A stretch of 64,000 nucleotides of DNA, taken from assembly GCF_000261365.1 (NCBI RefSeq), contig NZ_AJVC01000005.1, positions 186,001-250,000 of the forward strand, in the 5' to 3' direction. Source of the DNA: Herbaspirillum sp. GW103. Lineage in GTDB: Bacteria; Pseudomonadota; Gammaproteobacteria; Burkholderiales; Burkholderiaceae_D. Numbering within the stretch: position 1 is the first letter of the stretch; the number at the start of each line of letters is the position of its first letter. Below, piece by piece: positions 29,127 to 37,730 of this stretch. Under the pieces are notes generated by a model. That model did not search any database. It was not told the origin of the DNA and saw nothing but the letters and a program-made list of their open reading frames with translations. A program made the position numbers and the translations under genes.

Positions 29127-29933
29127 TTACGGATTGCGTTGCTTGTGCGGGGCGCGGGCGAAGGCCATATCGTACAGCCAGTTCGGCAGCAATCTCAGCA
29201 GCTTGGCCACCACGCCCATCTGCCAGGGAATGACGCGATAGCTCACGCCCTCGGTAATGCTCTCGACAGCGCGCTCGGCAAAGCGCTCCACCGGCATCAG
29301 GAAGGGCATGGGATAGGTGTTCACGCGCGTCATCGGGGTATCGATGTAGCCGGGCGCGATGGTGACGACCTGGATGCCGCTGCCGCGCAATTCCACCCGC
29401 AGCGATTCGCAGTAGCTGATGACGGCGGCCTTGGAGGCGCTGTAGGCGCCCGCCCCCGGCAGGCCGCGAATGCCGGCCACGCTGCCGATGCCGACCAGGC
29501 GGCAGCGGCGGCGCTGGTCCTCGGGCGCCGCCTTCATGCGCGCCACGAAGGGCGTGAAGGTGGCAAAGGTGGCCGTGACGTTGACGGCCAGGATGCGTTC
29601 GAAGGCCGGCAGGTCTTCCTGGTATTCGGTCAGCGTGCCCTGCGAAATGCCGGCGTTGGCAATGACCACGTCGGCCCCGCCGAACTCGGTCAGGAAGGCG
29701 TCGGCGGCCGCAGCCAGCGCGGCGTGGTCGGTCACGTCGACGGCATAGACGCGGTGCCGCTCAGCATGCGGCAGGCTGGCGCACAAGGCCTCCAGCTCGA
29801 CCTTGCGCCGTGCGACCAGGCCGAGGATGGCGCCACGCCGGGCATAGGCCCGCGCCAGCGCCATGCCGATACCGCTGGAAGCTCCGGTCAGGAACACGCG
29901 TTCCTGGGCTGCAACGACGGGAAGGTTGGCCAT
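29127..29933 (-). CDS. Short-chain dehydrogenase/reductase
   Basis: 268 residues. Rossmann nucleotide-binding motif TGASSGIG (16-23), NAG at about 93-95, and catalytic Ser-Tyr-Lys with S151, Y164 and K168 in YSASK. The ATG at 29933 has AGGAG 8 bp upstream and was preferred over the longer frame at 29981. Cytosolic; the substrate is unknown. The YciK/DltE-type SDR beside dsbA, SPOR and argS genes is a recurring Burkholderiales neighbourhood. A hairpin separates it from dsbA. Confidence 0.9.
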   Translation of the reverse strand: MANLPVVAAQERVFLTGASSGIGMALARAYARRGAILGLVARRKVELEALCASLPHAERHRVYAVDVTDHAALAAAADAFLTEFGGADVVIANAGISQGTLTEYQEDLPAFERILAVNVTATFATFTPFVARMKAAPEDQRRRCRLVGIGSVAGIRGLPGAGAYSASKAAVISYCESLRVELRGSGIQVVTIAPGYIDTPMTRVNTYPMPFLMPVERFAERAVESITEGVSYRVIPWQMGVVAKLLRLLPNWLYDMAFARAPHKQRNP

Positions 29934-29987
29934 GCCTGCTCCTGAGGTGATATGAAGGTTTAGGTAATTCCTGCTGCCCAAATGACA

Positions 29988-30017
29988 ACGGTCCGCGGCC
30001 TTGCGGACGCGGACCGT
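29988..30017. terminator. Hairpin between dsbA and the SDR gene
   Basis: Perfect 10-bp stem ACGGTCCGCG / CGCGGACCGT with a 10-nt loop, just after the dsbA stop. No T-tract on either strand, so it may be a weak or rho-assisted terminator. Confidence 0.5.
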
Positions 30018-30033
30018 GCGGAACGGGTGAAGC

Positions 30034-30741
30034 TTATTTCTTTTTTGCGTGGCTGCTGCCGGCGGCCTTCTCGGCGGCCACCTTGGCCACCAGATGGTCC
30101 ATCACCTGCAGGGCAGCGGCTTGCTGCATCGATTCCGGCTGATTGGCCAGGGCCACGCCGACCACGGCGGGCGAGGTGACATAGCGGCCATCGATGGCAA
30201 TCATGGGTACGCCGTCGACCTTGTAGGCTTCCTGGAGCTGGGCTGCGCGACGAGCCTTGGTCTGGATGCCGAAGGAGTTGTAGAGGTCGAGGAATTTCTG
30301 CTTGTCCAGGCCGATCTTTTCGATGTAGGCCAGGATGGTCTTGTCGGTATTGATGCGCTGGCCTTCGACGTGGATGGCGTGGAAGATCTTGGGGGTCAGC
30401 TCTTCAGCCTTGCCCATGGCTTCCAGAGTGTAGTAGAGCTTCTGCTGCGGCACGAAGCTGTCGCGGAAGGCCACCGGCACCTTCTTGAAGTTGATCTTGT
30501 CACCCTGCTTCTTGACCCAGGCCGTCAGCGACGGGTCCCAGGCGGCGCAGTGCGGGCAGTCGAACCAGAAGAATTCGGTCACCTCGACCTTGTTGCCGGA
30601 ATCGGTCGGCTGGGCCTGCTCCAGCACGCGGTAGTCGCTGCCCACTTGCGGATTGGCCGGCGAGGCCGAGGCGCCAACGCTGGCGGTGAAGGCCAGTACG
30701 CCGAAGCTGACCGCGGCCAGCAGCTTTTGATGGAAACGCAT
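30034..30741 (-). CDS. dsbA: Thiol:disulfide interchange protein DsbA
   Basis: 235 residues with signal peptide (hydrophobic core LLAAVSFGVLAFTAS, cleavage about A-S-A at residue 26). Active site C-P-H-C at 62-65 in FFWFDCPHCAAWDP and the cis-Pro segment G-V-P-M-I near 190. It is the periplasmic oxidant that introduces disulfides and is reoxidised by DsbB. The start at 30741 is chosen because the 25 upstream residues are not signal-like. Lysine-rich C-terminus. Belongs to the argS-SPOR-dsbA-SDR cluster; a client such as OmpA is possible. Confidence 0.95.
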   Translation of the reverse strand: MRFHQKLLAAVSFGVLAFTASVGASASPANPQVGSDYRVLEQAQPTDSGNKVEVTEFFWFDCPHCAAWDPSLTAWVKKQGDKINFKKVPVAFRDSFVPQQKLYYTLEAMGKAEELTPKIFHAIHVEGQRINTDKTILAYIEKIGLDKQKFLDLYNSFGIQTKARRAAQLQEAYKVDGVPMIAIDGRYVTSPAVVGVALANQPESMQQAAALQVMDHLVAKVAAEKAAGSSHAKKK

Positions 30742-30849
30742 GGTATTACCCTCTCTGATGGATAGTCGGTGGGACAGGCCGGTAGCCGTCCCGCGCCCGT
30801 CGTGCCGGTCGGTCATCCCCTGCCGCCGGCATCCACGGGTGCATTCTGA

Positions 30850-31488
30850 TTATTTGGGAATGCGCACGATGGCAGCATCGACCCCGTTATCGGACAGCTT
30901 GCTGCGCGTACGGTTCATCGCGTCGGCATGCTCGAAGGGACCGATGCGCACGCGATAGAGCACGCCGCTGTCGGCAGTGCGTTCGCTGACCTTGGCCTCA
31001 AAGCCCAGCAGGGCCAGCTTGGCACGGCCACTTTCGGCGTCGGCCTGGTCGCGGAAGGCACCGGTCTGCAGGAAGTAGGTCCACTTGTCGTCGTTGGTGT
31101 CGTTCTTGGAGGTAGCAGACGTGGCCGCCGGGGCCTTGGCGTCGGGCCTGGACGGTGCCGGGCTGGCCTGCGGGGTCGGCGCCACCGGCGGGACCGGCTG
31201 CGCCGATGCCGTGTTGGGCGGCACCGGCGTCTGCGACTGCTGCTGGTCGCGCGCGGCATCGCGGGCGATGTCGCGGTTACCGTAGAGCGGCCGGTTGGGG
31301 TCGGCCGCCTGGGCCGGGGTCGGATCGGTGCGCTCGGGGCGCGCGACCTTGTTGACGAAGGGGATGGGCGACTTGGTGATCATCAATGCCACACCCACGG
31401 CGATCCCCAGGCCGACGATCAAACCCAGGATCAGGCCGAGCAGCGTACCGCCGGCCTGCTTGTGATATTTCGCGTTCAACGGTTTCAC
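30850..31488 (-). CDS. SPOR-domain inner-membrane protein (FtsN-like)
   Basis: 212 residues: short cytosolic N-terminus, one TM helix (about residues 14-36, LLGLILGLIVGLGIAVGVAL), long Pro/Ala/Gln-rich periplasmic linker, and a C-terminal SPOR domain (about 135-212) starting WTYFLQTGAFRDQADAESGRA. The topology is that of FtsN, which binds denuded peptidoglycan at the septum. It sits 31 bp downstream of argS, as in other Burkholderiales, and is probably co-transcribed with argS and dsbA. Confidence 0.92.
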   Translation of the reverse strand: MKPLNAKYHKQAGGTLLGLILGLIVGLGIAVGVALMITKSPIPFVNKVARPERTDPTPAQAADPNRPLYGNRDIARDAARDQQQSQTPVPPNTASAQPVPPVAPTPQASPAPSRPDAKAPAATSATSKNDTNDDKWTYFLQTGAFRDQADAESGRAKLALLGFEAKVSERTADSGVLYRVRIGPFEHADAMNRTRSKLSDNGVDAAIVRIPK

Positions 31489-31519
31489 GTTTCTCTTTAG
31501 CTGCTTGTTTTAGCTTGTT

Positions 31520-33253
31520 TTACATTCTGGCCGGAGCCGATACGCCCAACAGTGCCAGGCCGTTGCGCAGCACCTGGCGGGTGGCGGACAACAGCGCCAG
31601 GCGTGCGGACCTGGTTGGGACATCATCGACCAGCACGCGTTCCGCATTGTAGTAGCTATGCAGTTCGCCTGCCAGATCGCGCAGGTAGAAGGCGACCTGG
31701 TGCGGTCCCAGCTCTTGCAGGGCGTGCGCCAGCATGTCCGGATACTCGGCCAGCTTGGCCAAGAGCGACGCTTCGCGCGGGGCCGTCAGCAGCGACAGGT
31801 CAGCCGTGCTCTTGAGCGCCTCTTCATCCACGCCCGACTTGCCCAGCACGGTGCAGATGCGGGCGTGCGCATACTGCACGTAATAGACCGGGTTTTCATC
31901 GGACTGCGCCAGCGCCAGGTCGACATCGAAGACGAACTCGGTATCGGCCTTGCGCGAGATGAGGAAGAAGCGCACCGCATCGCGGCCACGCGTGAGGTCG
32001 CGCTGCTCGCCCTCGACCGGCTCGCCGGCGGACCATTCGATGAGGTCGCGCAGGGTCACGTAGGAACCGGCACGCTTGGAGATCTTGACCTCTTCGCCAT
32101 TGCGCATGACGGTGACCATCTTGTGCAGCACGTAGTCGGGATAACCCTGGGGAATGCCCACGCCGGCGGCTTGCAGGCCGGCGCGCACGCGCGCGATGGT
32201 GCCGTGGTGGTCGCTGCCCTGGATATTGATGACCTTGCCGTAGCCGCGTTGCCACTTGTTGATGTGATAGGCGACATCGGGCACGAAGTAGGTATAGGTG
32301 CCGTCGGTCTTCTTCATGACGCGATCCTTGTCGTCGCCATAGTCGGTGGTACGCAGCCACAGCGCGCCATCCTGTTCATACGTCTTGCCGGCGGCGACCA
32401 GCGCGTCCACGGCGGCGGCCACCTTGCCGTCGGCGTAGAGCGAGGATTCCAGATAGTAATTGTCGAACTTCACGCCGAAGGCCTGCAGGTCCAGGTCTTG
32501 TTCATGACGCAGGTAGGCCACGGCAAAGCGACGGATCGATTCGATGTCGTCGACCTCGCCGCTGCCGGTGACGGGCTCGCCATCGCTGGCCGAAACGGTC
32601 TTCTTGTCGAGGAAGTCGCGCGCGATGTCGGCGATGTAGTCGCCGTTGTAGGCCGACTCGGGCCACGCGGCGTCACCCGGCTTGAAGCCACGTGCACGCG
32701 CCTGCACCGAGGTGGCCAGGGTGGCGATCTGCACGCCGGCATCGTTGTAGTAGAACTCGCGCAGCACATCAAAGCCCTGGGCTTCCAGCAGCGACGACAG
32801 CGCATCGCCCAGCGCGCCCTGGCGGCCATGGCCCACGTGCAGCGGACCGGTGGGGTTGGCCGAGACGAACTCGACCAGCACCTTCTTGCCGGCGCCCAGG
32901 CTGCCACGGCCGAAGGCCTCGCCCTGTTCGTGGATCACCTTGACCACCGCCTGCTTGGCAGCGGCCGCCACACGCAGGTTGATGAAGCCCGGGCCGGCGA
33001 TCTCGACGGATTCCACCAGCCCCTCGCGCGCCGGGTCGGCCATGACGGCGGCGACGATGGCTTGCGCCAGCTCGCGCGGATTCTTCTTGAGCGGCTTGGC
33101 CAGCTGCATGGCGATGTTGCAGGCGATGTCGCCGTGCGAGGCATCGCGCGGACGCTCCAGGGTGATGGTCGGGGTCAGGCCGCTATCAGCCAGCAGCGGC
33201 TGCAAGGCGGACGAGAACAGGTCGGAGATGCGTTGTTTCTGTTGTGCGAGCAT
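31520..33253 (-). CDS. argS: Arginyl-tRNA synthetase
   Basis: 577 residues, class I synthetase. The HIGH-equivalent is in [14 protein letters not shown] (about residues 123-136), and a KMSKS-like motif appears as [13 protein letters not shown]-terminal Add1 domain and C-terminal DALR anticodon-binding domain present. The ATG at 33253 ([13 protein letters not shown]) was preferred over 33340, whose extra 29 residues do not match. Charges tRNA-Arg, including the tRNA-Arg(CCG) encoded at 51 kb. Heads the argS-SPOR-dsbA-SDR group. Confidence 0.97.
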   Translation of the reverse strand: MLAQQKQRISDLFSSALQPLLADSGLTPTITLERPRDASHGDIACNIAMQLAKPLKKNPRELAQAIVAAVMADPAREGLVESVEIAGPGFINLRVAAAAKQAVVKVIHEQGEAFGRGSLGAGKKVLVEFVSANPTGPLHVGHGRQGALGDALSSLLEAQGFDVLREFYYNDAGVQIATLATSVQARARGFKPGDAAWPESAYNGDYIADIARDFLDKKTVSASDGEPVTGSGEVDDIESIRRFAVAYLRHEQDLDLQAFGVKFDNYYLESSLYADGKVAAAVDALVAAGKTYEQDGALWLRTTDYGDDKDRVMKKTDGTYTYFVPDVAYHINKWQRGYGKVINIQGSDHHGTIARVRAGLQAAGVGIPQGYPDYVLHKMVTVMRNGEEVKISKRAGSYVTLRDLIEWSAGEPVEGEQRDLTRGRDAVRFFLISRKADTEFVFDVDLALAQSDENPVYYVQYAHARICTVLGKSGVDEEALKSTADLSLLTAPREASLLAKLAEYPDMLAHALQELGPHQVAFYLRDLAGELHSYYNAERVLVDDVPTRSARLALLSATRQVLRNGLALLGVSAPARM

Positions 33254-33520
33254 GGGAATGAGGGGTAAAGCGGAAGCGGCCGAGGCGCTGGTCTGGCAGG
33301 CTGCGCCGCGCGGAGGGATCGCTTGCAATTGGTTGAGCAACCGAGATTATACCGGCTAGGCGCACCCTGTAGACTGCCCGAGCAAGCAGCTTGCGTGCGG
33401 GCAAGCTCTCTGCGCCAGAAAGATGCCTCAATCACAACAAATCTGTTACCCCGATTTTTGCAAAAAGCTTCACCCGCAACTTCACAACCGCCCTGCCGCC
33501 CGCCTGCTGCGGCCCTGTCT
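33254..33520. other. Intergenic region between priA and argS
   Basis: Contains the argS promoter region. No gene, tRNA or clear terminator is seen; the open frames here are out-of-frame readings with no family features. Confidence 0.5.
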
Positions 33521-35683
33521 TCATATATCGACCGGATCGACTTCCAGCGACCAGCGGGCGCGGGTTTTCAGCTGCCGCAGCGCGGCCAGCCATTGTTTCA
33601 GGAAGCCCTGCAGGGCGGGGCGTGACGGGCACTCAACGAGCAACTGCGCGCGCTCGACATTGGCCACCCGCATCAGGGTCATCGGGATGGGCTCGTTGAT
33701 GGTGATGGCGGGCGCCTCCAGCAGGGTGGCGGCTTGCTTCAGGAAGGCCAGGGCCGTGTCCAGTTCGCGCGCCTCGGCGCGCAGCAGCGCCTGATACATG
33801 AAGGGCGGGAAATGGGCCTGGCGGCGCTCCTCCAGCAGCTCGTCGGCAAAGCCGTCGTAGTCGTGGCGCATCACGGCCTGGTACAGCGGGTGATGCGGGT
33901 AGCGGGTCTGAATGAGCACCTCGCCCGAGCTGCCGTCGGCCGACAGCCCGGCCCGGCCGGCGCGGCCGGCCACCTGCATGAGCTGGGCGAAGAGCCGTTC
34001 GCTGGCGCGGTAATCGTGCGAGAACAGCGCCGTATCCGGATTGAGCACGCCCACCAGCGTGAGCTTTTTGAAGTCATGCCCCTTGGCCACCATCTGGGTG
34101 CCGACCAGGATATCCACCTCGCCCCGGTGCACGCTGTCGAAGGCGCTCTGGGCCGAACCTTTCAGGCGGGTCGAATCGGCATCGATGCGCAGCACGCGGG
34201 CGCCGGGGAAGATCGCCTGCAAGCCCTCTTCCACCCGCTGGGTGCCGCGCCCCAGCGGCTGCAGATCAACATTGCCGCAGGTCGGGCAGGCGCGCGGGAT
34301 GGCCAGTTCCAGGCTGCAATGGTGGCAGCGCAGGCGCCGCTCGGGGCGGTGCACCACCATGAAGGCATCGCAGCGCATGCAGTTGCTGATCCAGCCGCAG
34401 GCATCACAGGCCAGCACCGGGGCATAGCCGCGGCGGTTGAGGAACAGCAGCGACTGCTCGCCCTGCTCCAGGCGCTTGCGCACGGCGGCGATCAGGCCGG
34501 CGGTGAGGCCATCGACTGGCTTGTCGCGCTCCATGTCGATCACCTTGACGGTGGGCAGCACCGCCTGCTGGGCGGCGCGCTGGCGCAGTTCCAGGCGGCG
34601 GTAGCGGCCGGCCTGGGCGTGATGCCAGGTTTCCAGCGAAGGCGTGGCCGAGCCCAGCACCACCGGGATGCCGAGCTGGTGCGCCCGCCACACGGCCAGG
34701 TCGCGGGCGGAATAGCGAAGACCCTCTTGCTGCTTGTAGGAAGGATCGTGCTCCTCGTCGATGACGATGAGCTTGAGCGCAGGCAACGAAGACAGGATCG
34801 CCAGCCGTGTACCCAGCACGATGTGGGCCTGCCCCAGGTGCGCGGCCAGCCAGTTGCGGGCGCGCTCGCCCTCGGCCAGGCCGCTGTGCAGCGCGACCAC
34901 GTTCAGATGCGGGAAGCGCGCGCGGATATTGCCTTCCAGTTGCGGCGTGAGGTTGATTTCCGGCACCAGCACCAGGATCTGGGCCGGGGCCACGGCGGGA
35001 TCGACGGGCGCAGCTTGCGATGCGGCAGCCTCATCGGCAGCGCGACGCAGGATGGCAGCGGCCGCTTGCAGGTAGACCTCGGTCTTGCCGCTGCCGGTGA
35101 CGCCGTACAGGAGCAGCGGCGCAAAGTCCTTTGCGCCGGCGATGGCGTCCACGGCCTGCTGCTGCGCCGGGTTCAGCGCAGGCGCTTCACCCAGATGCAG
35201 CGGATCAGGGGCATCCGGCGGCACTAACTCCGCCACCGCCGGAGGAATGGCTTCTGCCTCGGTGCGGGTCTTGCGCCTGGCCTTGCTCTTCTTGGGTGCG
35301 GCCAGACGGCCCAGGGCCTTGAGCGCCTTGTCCAGCGCGACCGTGGTCAGGGCGCGCAGGTTCTTGGGCAGGCCCGGCAGCATCACCTCGCCCAGCGGGC
35401 GCTGGTAATAGTTGGCAGCAAAGCCGCACAGCGCCAGCCAGTGCGCTGACATCGGCGGCAACTGATGGCGCACGGCAATGACATCCTTGATCTTGTCGGC
35501 CTGCAGGTCGGTCTGCGCCGCATGACCGACCACCACCCCCACCGCCTCACGGCGGCCGAACGGTACCACCACCAGTTGGCCAATGGCCGGCATGGGTTCG
35601 TCCGGCGTGGCGGGTTGCCAGCGGTAATCGAAGACGGTATGCAGGGGCGTATCGAGCGCCACCTGAAGCAGACATTGTTCCAC
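33521..35683 (-). CDS. priA: Primosomal protein N' (replication restart helicase PriA)
   Basis: 720 residues, full length. N-terminal 3'-DNA-end binding domain, then helicase with Walker A GVTGSGKT (194-201), DEEH box in VIDEEHDPSYKQQEGLRYSARD, paired zinc-binding Cys clusters (CDACGWISNCMRC and CHHCSLELAIPRACPTCG) and helicase lobe 2 with Q-V-A-G-R-A-G-R. It reloads DnaB at collapsed forks. A Lys/Arg-rich insertion lies near residues 130-142. GTG start at 35683, at the very edge of the DnaA-box region. Confidence 0.97.
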   Translation of the reverse strand: MEQCLLQVALDTPLHTVFDYRWQPATPDEPMPAIGQLVVVPFGRREAVGVVVGHAAQTDLQADKIKDVIAVRHQLPPMSAHWLALCGFAANYYQRPLGEVMLPGLPKNLRALTTVALDKALKALGRLAAPKKSKARRKTRTEAEAIPPAVAELVPPDAPDPLHLGEAPALNPAQQQAVDAIAGAKDFAPLLLYGVTGSGKTEVYLQAAAAILRRAADEAAASQAAPVDPAVAPAQILVLVPEINLTPQLEGNIRARFPHLNVVALHSGLAEGERARNWLAAHLGQAHIVLGTRLAILSSLPALKLIVIDEEHDPSYKQQEGLRYSARDLAVWRAHQLGIPVVLGSATPSLETWHHAQAGRYRRLELRQRAAQQAVLPTVKVIDMERDKPVDGLTAGLIAAVRKRLEQGEQSLLFLNRRGYAPVLACDACGWISNCMRCDAFMVVHRPERRLRCHHCSLELAIPRACPTCGNVDLQPLGRGTQRVEEGLQAIFPGARVLRIDADSTRLKGSAQSAFDSVHRGEVDILVGTQMVAKGHDFKKLTLVGVLNPDTALFSHDYRASERLFAQLMQVAGRAGRAGLSADGSSGEVLIQTRYPHHPLYQAVMRHDYDGFADELLEERRQAHFPPFMYQALLRAEARELDTALAFLKQAATLLEAPAITINEPIPMTLMRVANVERAQLLVECPSRPALQGFLKQWLAALRQLKTRARWSLEVDPVDI

Positions 35684-35743
35684 GAACTTAAAGTCAATCC
35701 TGAAAAACCCGGCTAAGCCTCGGTTTCATCATCATTTTTGGAC

Positions 35744-35752
35744 CTATCCACA
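35744..35752 (+). promoter_or_regulatory. DnaA box (near-perfect)
   Basis: CTATCCACA, one mismatch at position 1 to TTATCCACA. It is the module 1 counterpart of the perfect box at 36109. Confidence 0.6.
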
Positions 35753-35757
35753 CAGGC

Positions 35758-35766
35758 TGTGGATAA
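35758..35766 (-). promoter_or_regulatory. DnaA box (perfect)
   Basis: TGTGGATAA on the plus strand, i.e. the strong box TTATCCACA on the minus strand, 5 bp from the near-perfect box facing it. Confidence 0.8.
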
Positions 35767-35861
35767 CTTTGGGGACAAGTACCCCTTGACATTTCGCCAC
35801 GCAGACTGGCTCTGGCCTGCGGCGCACTGCCCAACGGCGAGGCAAAAAATAAAGCCAACAA

Positions 35862-35874
35862 AATCAATGACTTG
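35862..35874 (+). promoter_or_regulatory. IHF-binding consensus, module 1
   Basis: AATCAATGACTTG fits WATCAANNNNTTR exactly and is preceded by an A-rich tract (35842-35861). Confidence 0.6.
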
Positions 35875-35942
35875 GACTCATCTCTTGTCCTGCAGAAAAA
35901 AAATTTGCAGCGAAGTATTGTGCAGGTGCCAAAATCATCCAG

Positions 35943-35951
35943 TGTGCATAA
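35943..35951 (-). promoter_or_regulatory. DnaA box (perfect, TTATGCACA)
   Basis: TGTGCATAA on the plus strand; followed by GTCC as in the module 2 copy at 36310. Confidence 0.7.
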
Positions 35952-36108
35952 GTCCTTCCGGCGGCACCACGGAGCCGGCGTTTGTCAAGCCCTGAGCGGC
36001 AAAAATTTGTCGGCTTTGGCTTGCAGGCTGCCGCCTCCTTGTCCTACAAACTTAAAGTAAACCTTCAAAGATTTCGATAAGCGGCGGTTTTGTAAACGCT
36101 TTTCGATC

Positions 36109-36117
36109 TTATGCACA
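36109..36117 (+). promoter_or_regulatory. DnaA box (perfect, TTATGCACA)
   Basis: Exact match to TTATNCACA; faces the box at 36123 across a 5-bp spacer, as in module 1. Confidence 0.75.
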
Positions 36118-36122
36118 GCAGC

Positions 36123-36131
36123 TGTGGATAA
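36123..36131 (-). promoter_or_regulatory. DnaA box (perfect, TTATCCACA)
   Basis: TGTGGATAA on the plus strand, the strongest DnaA-box type. Confidence 0.8.
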
Positions 36132-36227
36132 CTTTGTGGGCAAGTGCCTCTTGACAAGGCCGAAGCCCACGGCCAGCGCGGTTTCCCGCAAAAACGCGTC
36201 AAGACGGCGAAAAAATAAACCCAATAA

Positions 36228-36240
36228 AATCAATGACTTG
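36228..36240 (+). promoter_or_regulatory. IHF-binding consensus, module 2
   Basis: AATCAATGACTTG again matches WATCAANNNNTTR; same position in the module as the site at 35862. Confidence 0.6.
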
Positions 36241-36309
36241 TGCAACACCCTTCTGCACAATCCTTCATATTCAAATAAATTTGATTCTCAACAAGAAAAT
36301 GGGCCGCCA

Positions 36310-36318
36310 TGTGCATAA
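36310..36318 (-). promoter_or_regulatory. DnaA box (perfect, TTATGCACA)
   Basis: TGTGCATAA on the plus strand; closes module 2, about 85 bp beyond the hemE stop codon. Confidence 0.7.
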
Positions 36319-36400
36319 GTCCCGGTGCACTGGCAAGGATGTGCATCGGGACTTGCCCATCCGCACAAATACGAACAGATAACGACAGATATACGCACGT

Positions 36401-37480
36401 TCAACCGCGCAGAGCGCGGCTGATCTCGTGGACGGCCTGGGCGAGGGTTGCCACGGCTTGCGGCGGGGTGTGCTGGGAGATGCCGTGACCGAGGTTGAAG
36501 ACGTGGCCGCTGCCGGCGCCGGGGCGGCCGAAGGATTCCAGCAGCTTGCGCACTTCCGCCCGGATGGCGTCGTCGCCGGCGAAGAGCACGTTGGGATCCA
36601 GATTGCCTTGCAGTGCCACCTTGTCGCCCACGCGGCGACGGGCCTCACCCAGGTTGACGGTCCAGTCCAGGCCGACGGCGTCGGCACCGATGGCGGCGAT
36701 CTGCTCCAGCCACAGGCCACCGCCCTTGGTGAAGACGATCACCGGAATCTGCTGACCATCTTGCAGGCGCTGCAACTGGCTGACCACCTGCTCCATGTAG
36801 GCCAGCGAGAATTGCTGGTAGATGCCATCGGCCAGGGCACCGCCCCAGGTATCGAAGATCATCACGGCCTGTGCACCGGCGGCGATCTGCGCGTTCAGGT
36901 AGGCGGCCACGGCATCGGCGTTGGTCTTGAGGATGTGGTGCATCAGGTCCGGACGACGGTAGAGCAGGCTCTTGACCAGGCGGAAGTCATCCGAGCCGCC
37001 GCCCTCGACCATGTAGCAGGCCAGCGTCCAGGGACTGCCGGAGAAGCCGATCAGGGGCACGCGGCCATCGAGTTCGCGGCGGATCTGGGTGACGGCCTTG
37101 AAGACGTAGTCCAGCTTGTCCAGGTCCGGTGCCCGCAGGGCCTGGATGGCGGCCTCGTCGCGCAGCGGGCGCTCGAACTTGGGACCCTCACCTTCAGCGA
37201 AATACAGGCCCAGGCCCATGGCGTCGGGCACGGTGAGGATGTCGGAGAAGAGGATGGCGGCGTCCAGCGGATAACGTTCCAGCGGCTGCAACGTGACCTC
37301 GGTGGCGTAGTCGGGATTGGTGGCCAGACCCATGAAGGAACCGGCGCGAGCGCGCGTGGCGCGGTATTCGGGCAGGTAGCGACCGGCCTGGCGCATCAGC
37401 CACAGCGGCGTGTAGTCGGTGGGCTGGCGCAGCAGCGCACGCAGGAAGGTATCGTTTTTGAGCGGAGCGAAGGTGGACAT
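36401..37480 (-). CDS. hemE: Uroporphyrinogen decarboxylase
   Basis: 359 residues from the Met at 37480, or 365 from the ATG at 37498; the serine-rich extra residues favour the shorter form. It decarboxylates the four acetate side chains of uroporphyrinogen III in haem synthesis. Signature 1, [16 protein letters not shown] (about 25-40), and the substrate-binding region [19 protein letters not shown] (about 145-163) are visible. Cytosolic homodimer. Located between the DnaA-box interval and a PheC-like gene. Confidence 0.97.
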   Translation of the reverse strand: MSTFAPLKNDTFLRALLRQPTDYTPLWLMRQAGRYLPEYRATRARAGSFMGLATNPDYATEVTLQPLERYPLDAAILFSDILTVPDAMGLGLYFAEGEGPKFERPLRDEAAIQALRAPDLDKLDYVFKAVTQIRRELDGRVPLIGFSGSPWTLACYMVEGGGSDDFRLVKSLLYRRPDLMHHILKTNADAVAAYLNAQIAAGAQAVMIFDTWGGALADGIYQQFSLAYMEQVVSQLQRLQDGQQIPVIVFTKGGGLWLEQIAAIGADAVGLDWTVNLGEARRRVGDKVALQGNLDPNVLFAGDDAIRAEVRKLLESFGRPGAGSGHVFNLGHGISQHTPPQAVATLAQAVHEISRALRG

Positions 37481-37661
37481 GGAAGAGGAAGAGGACATGG
37501 TCGGCCTGCAATGCGGTCTGACGACAATCCGGCATTATCTCATCCTCCGCGCATGGCTTCCGGCTAATTGTCGCTATCGGCGTGCGCTGATATTGATGCA
37601 GGTCCTGGCGCGCGGTTTTGCTATGATCTGGCAGCAGTATTTAAGCGGCCCATCCAATCAA

Positions 37662-37674
37662 CTAGAACCCATTT
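37662..37674. repeat. Solitary 13-bp match to the MITE-like element end
   Basis: CTAGAACCCATTT equals the first 13 bases of the element at 20349. Nothing else of the element follows. It could be a relic or chance; it lies in the leader of the PheC-like gene. Confidence 0.4.
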
Positions 37675-37730
37675 AGAAGCGGGCCGCGTTCATCATTGAT
37701 CATCCATCATCACATCCACGAGGAGACTCC

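Larger units (their letters stand above)
35682..35956. repeat. oriC-like module 1
   Basis: First of two related units with the same order of elements: ACTTAAAGT block at the left edge, two DnaA boxes facing each other, the sequence GTGGATAACTTTG, a TTGAC block, an A-rich stretch, an IHF consensus, then one more DnaA box ending GTGCATAAGTCC. Equivalent elements occur 364-367 bp further right in module 2. Confidence 0.75.
36046..36323. repeat. oriC-like module 2
   Basis: Second unit of the duplicated arrangement: ACTTAAAGT block at 36051, facing DnaA boxes at 36109 and 36123, GTGGATAACTTTG, TTGAC block, A-rich stretch, IHF site, DnaA box ending GTGCATAAGTCC. Offsets to module 1 are 364-367 bp. 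Confidence 0.75.
35684..36400. other. oriC-like DnaA-box/IHF region between priA and hemE
   Basis: A 717-bp non-coding stretch with six DnaA boxes (five matching TTATNCACA exactly), two exact IHF consensus sites (WATCAANNNNTTR) and AT-rich tracts such as 36208-36230 and 36266-36300, arranged as two related modules. DnaA boxes, IHF sites and an AT-rich unwinding region are the hallmarks of a bacterial replication origin. It could instead be a DnaA-titrating locus like datA. No dnaA gene adjoins, and the atp operon on the right would run head-on with a fork leaving from here, which argues against a simple oriC reading. Confidence 0.65.
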
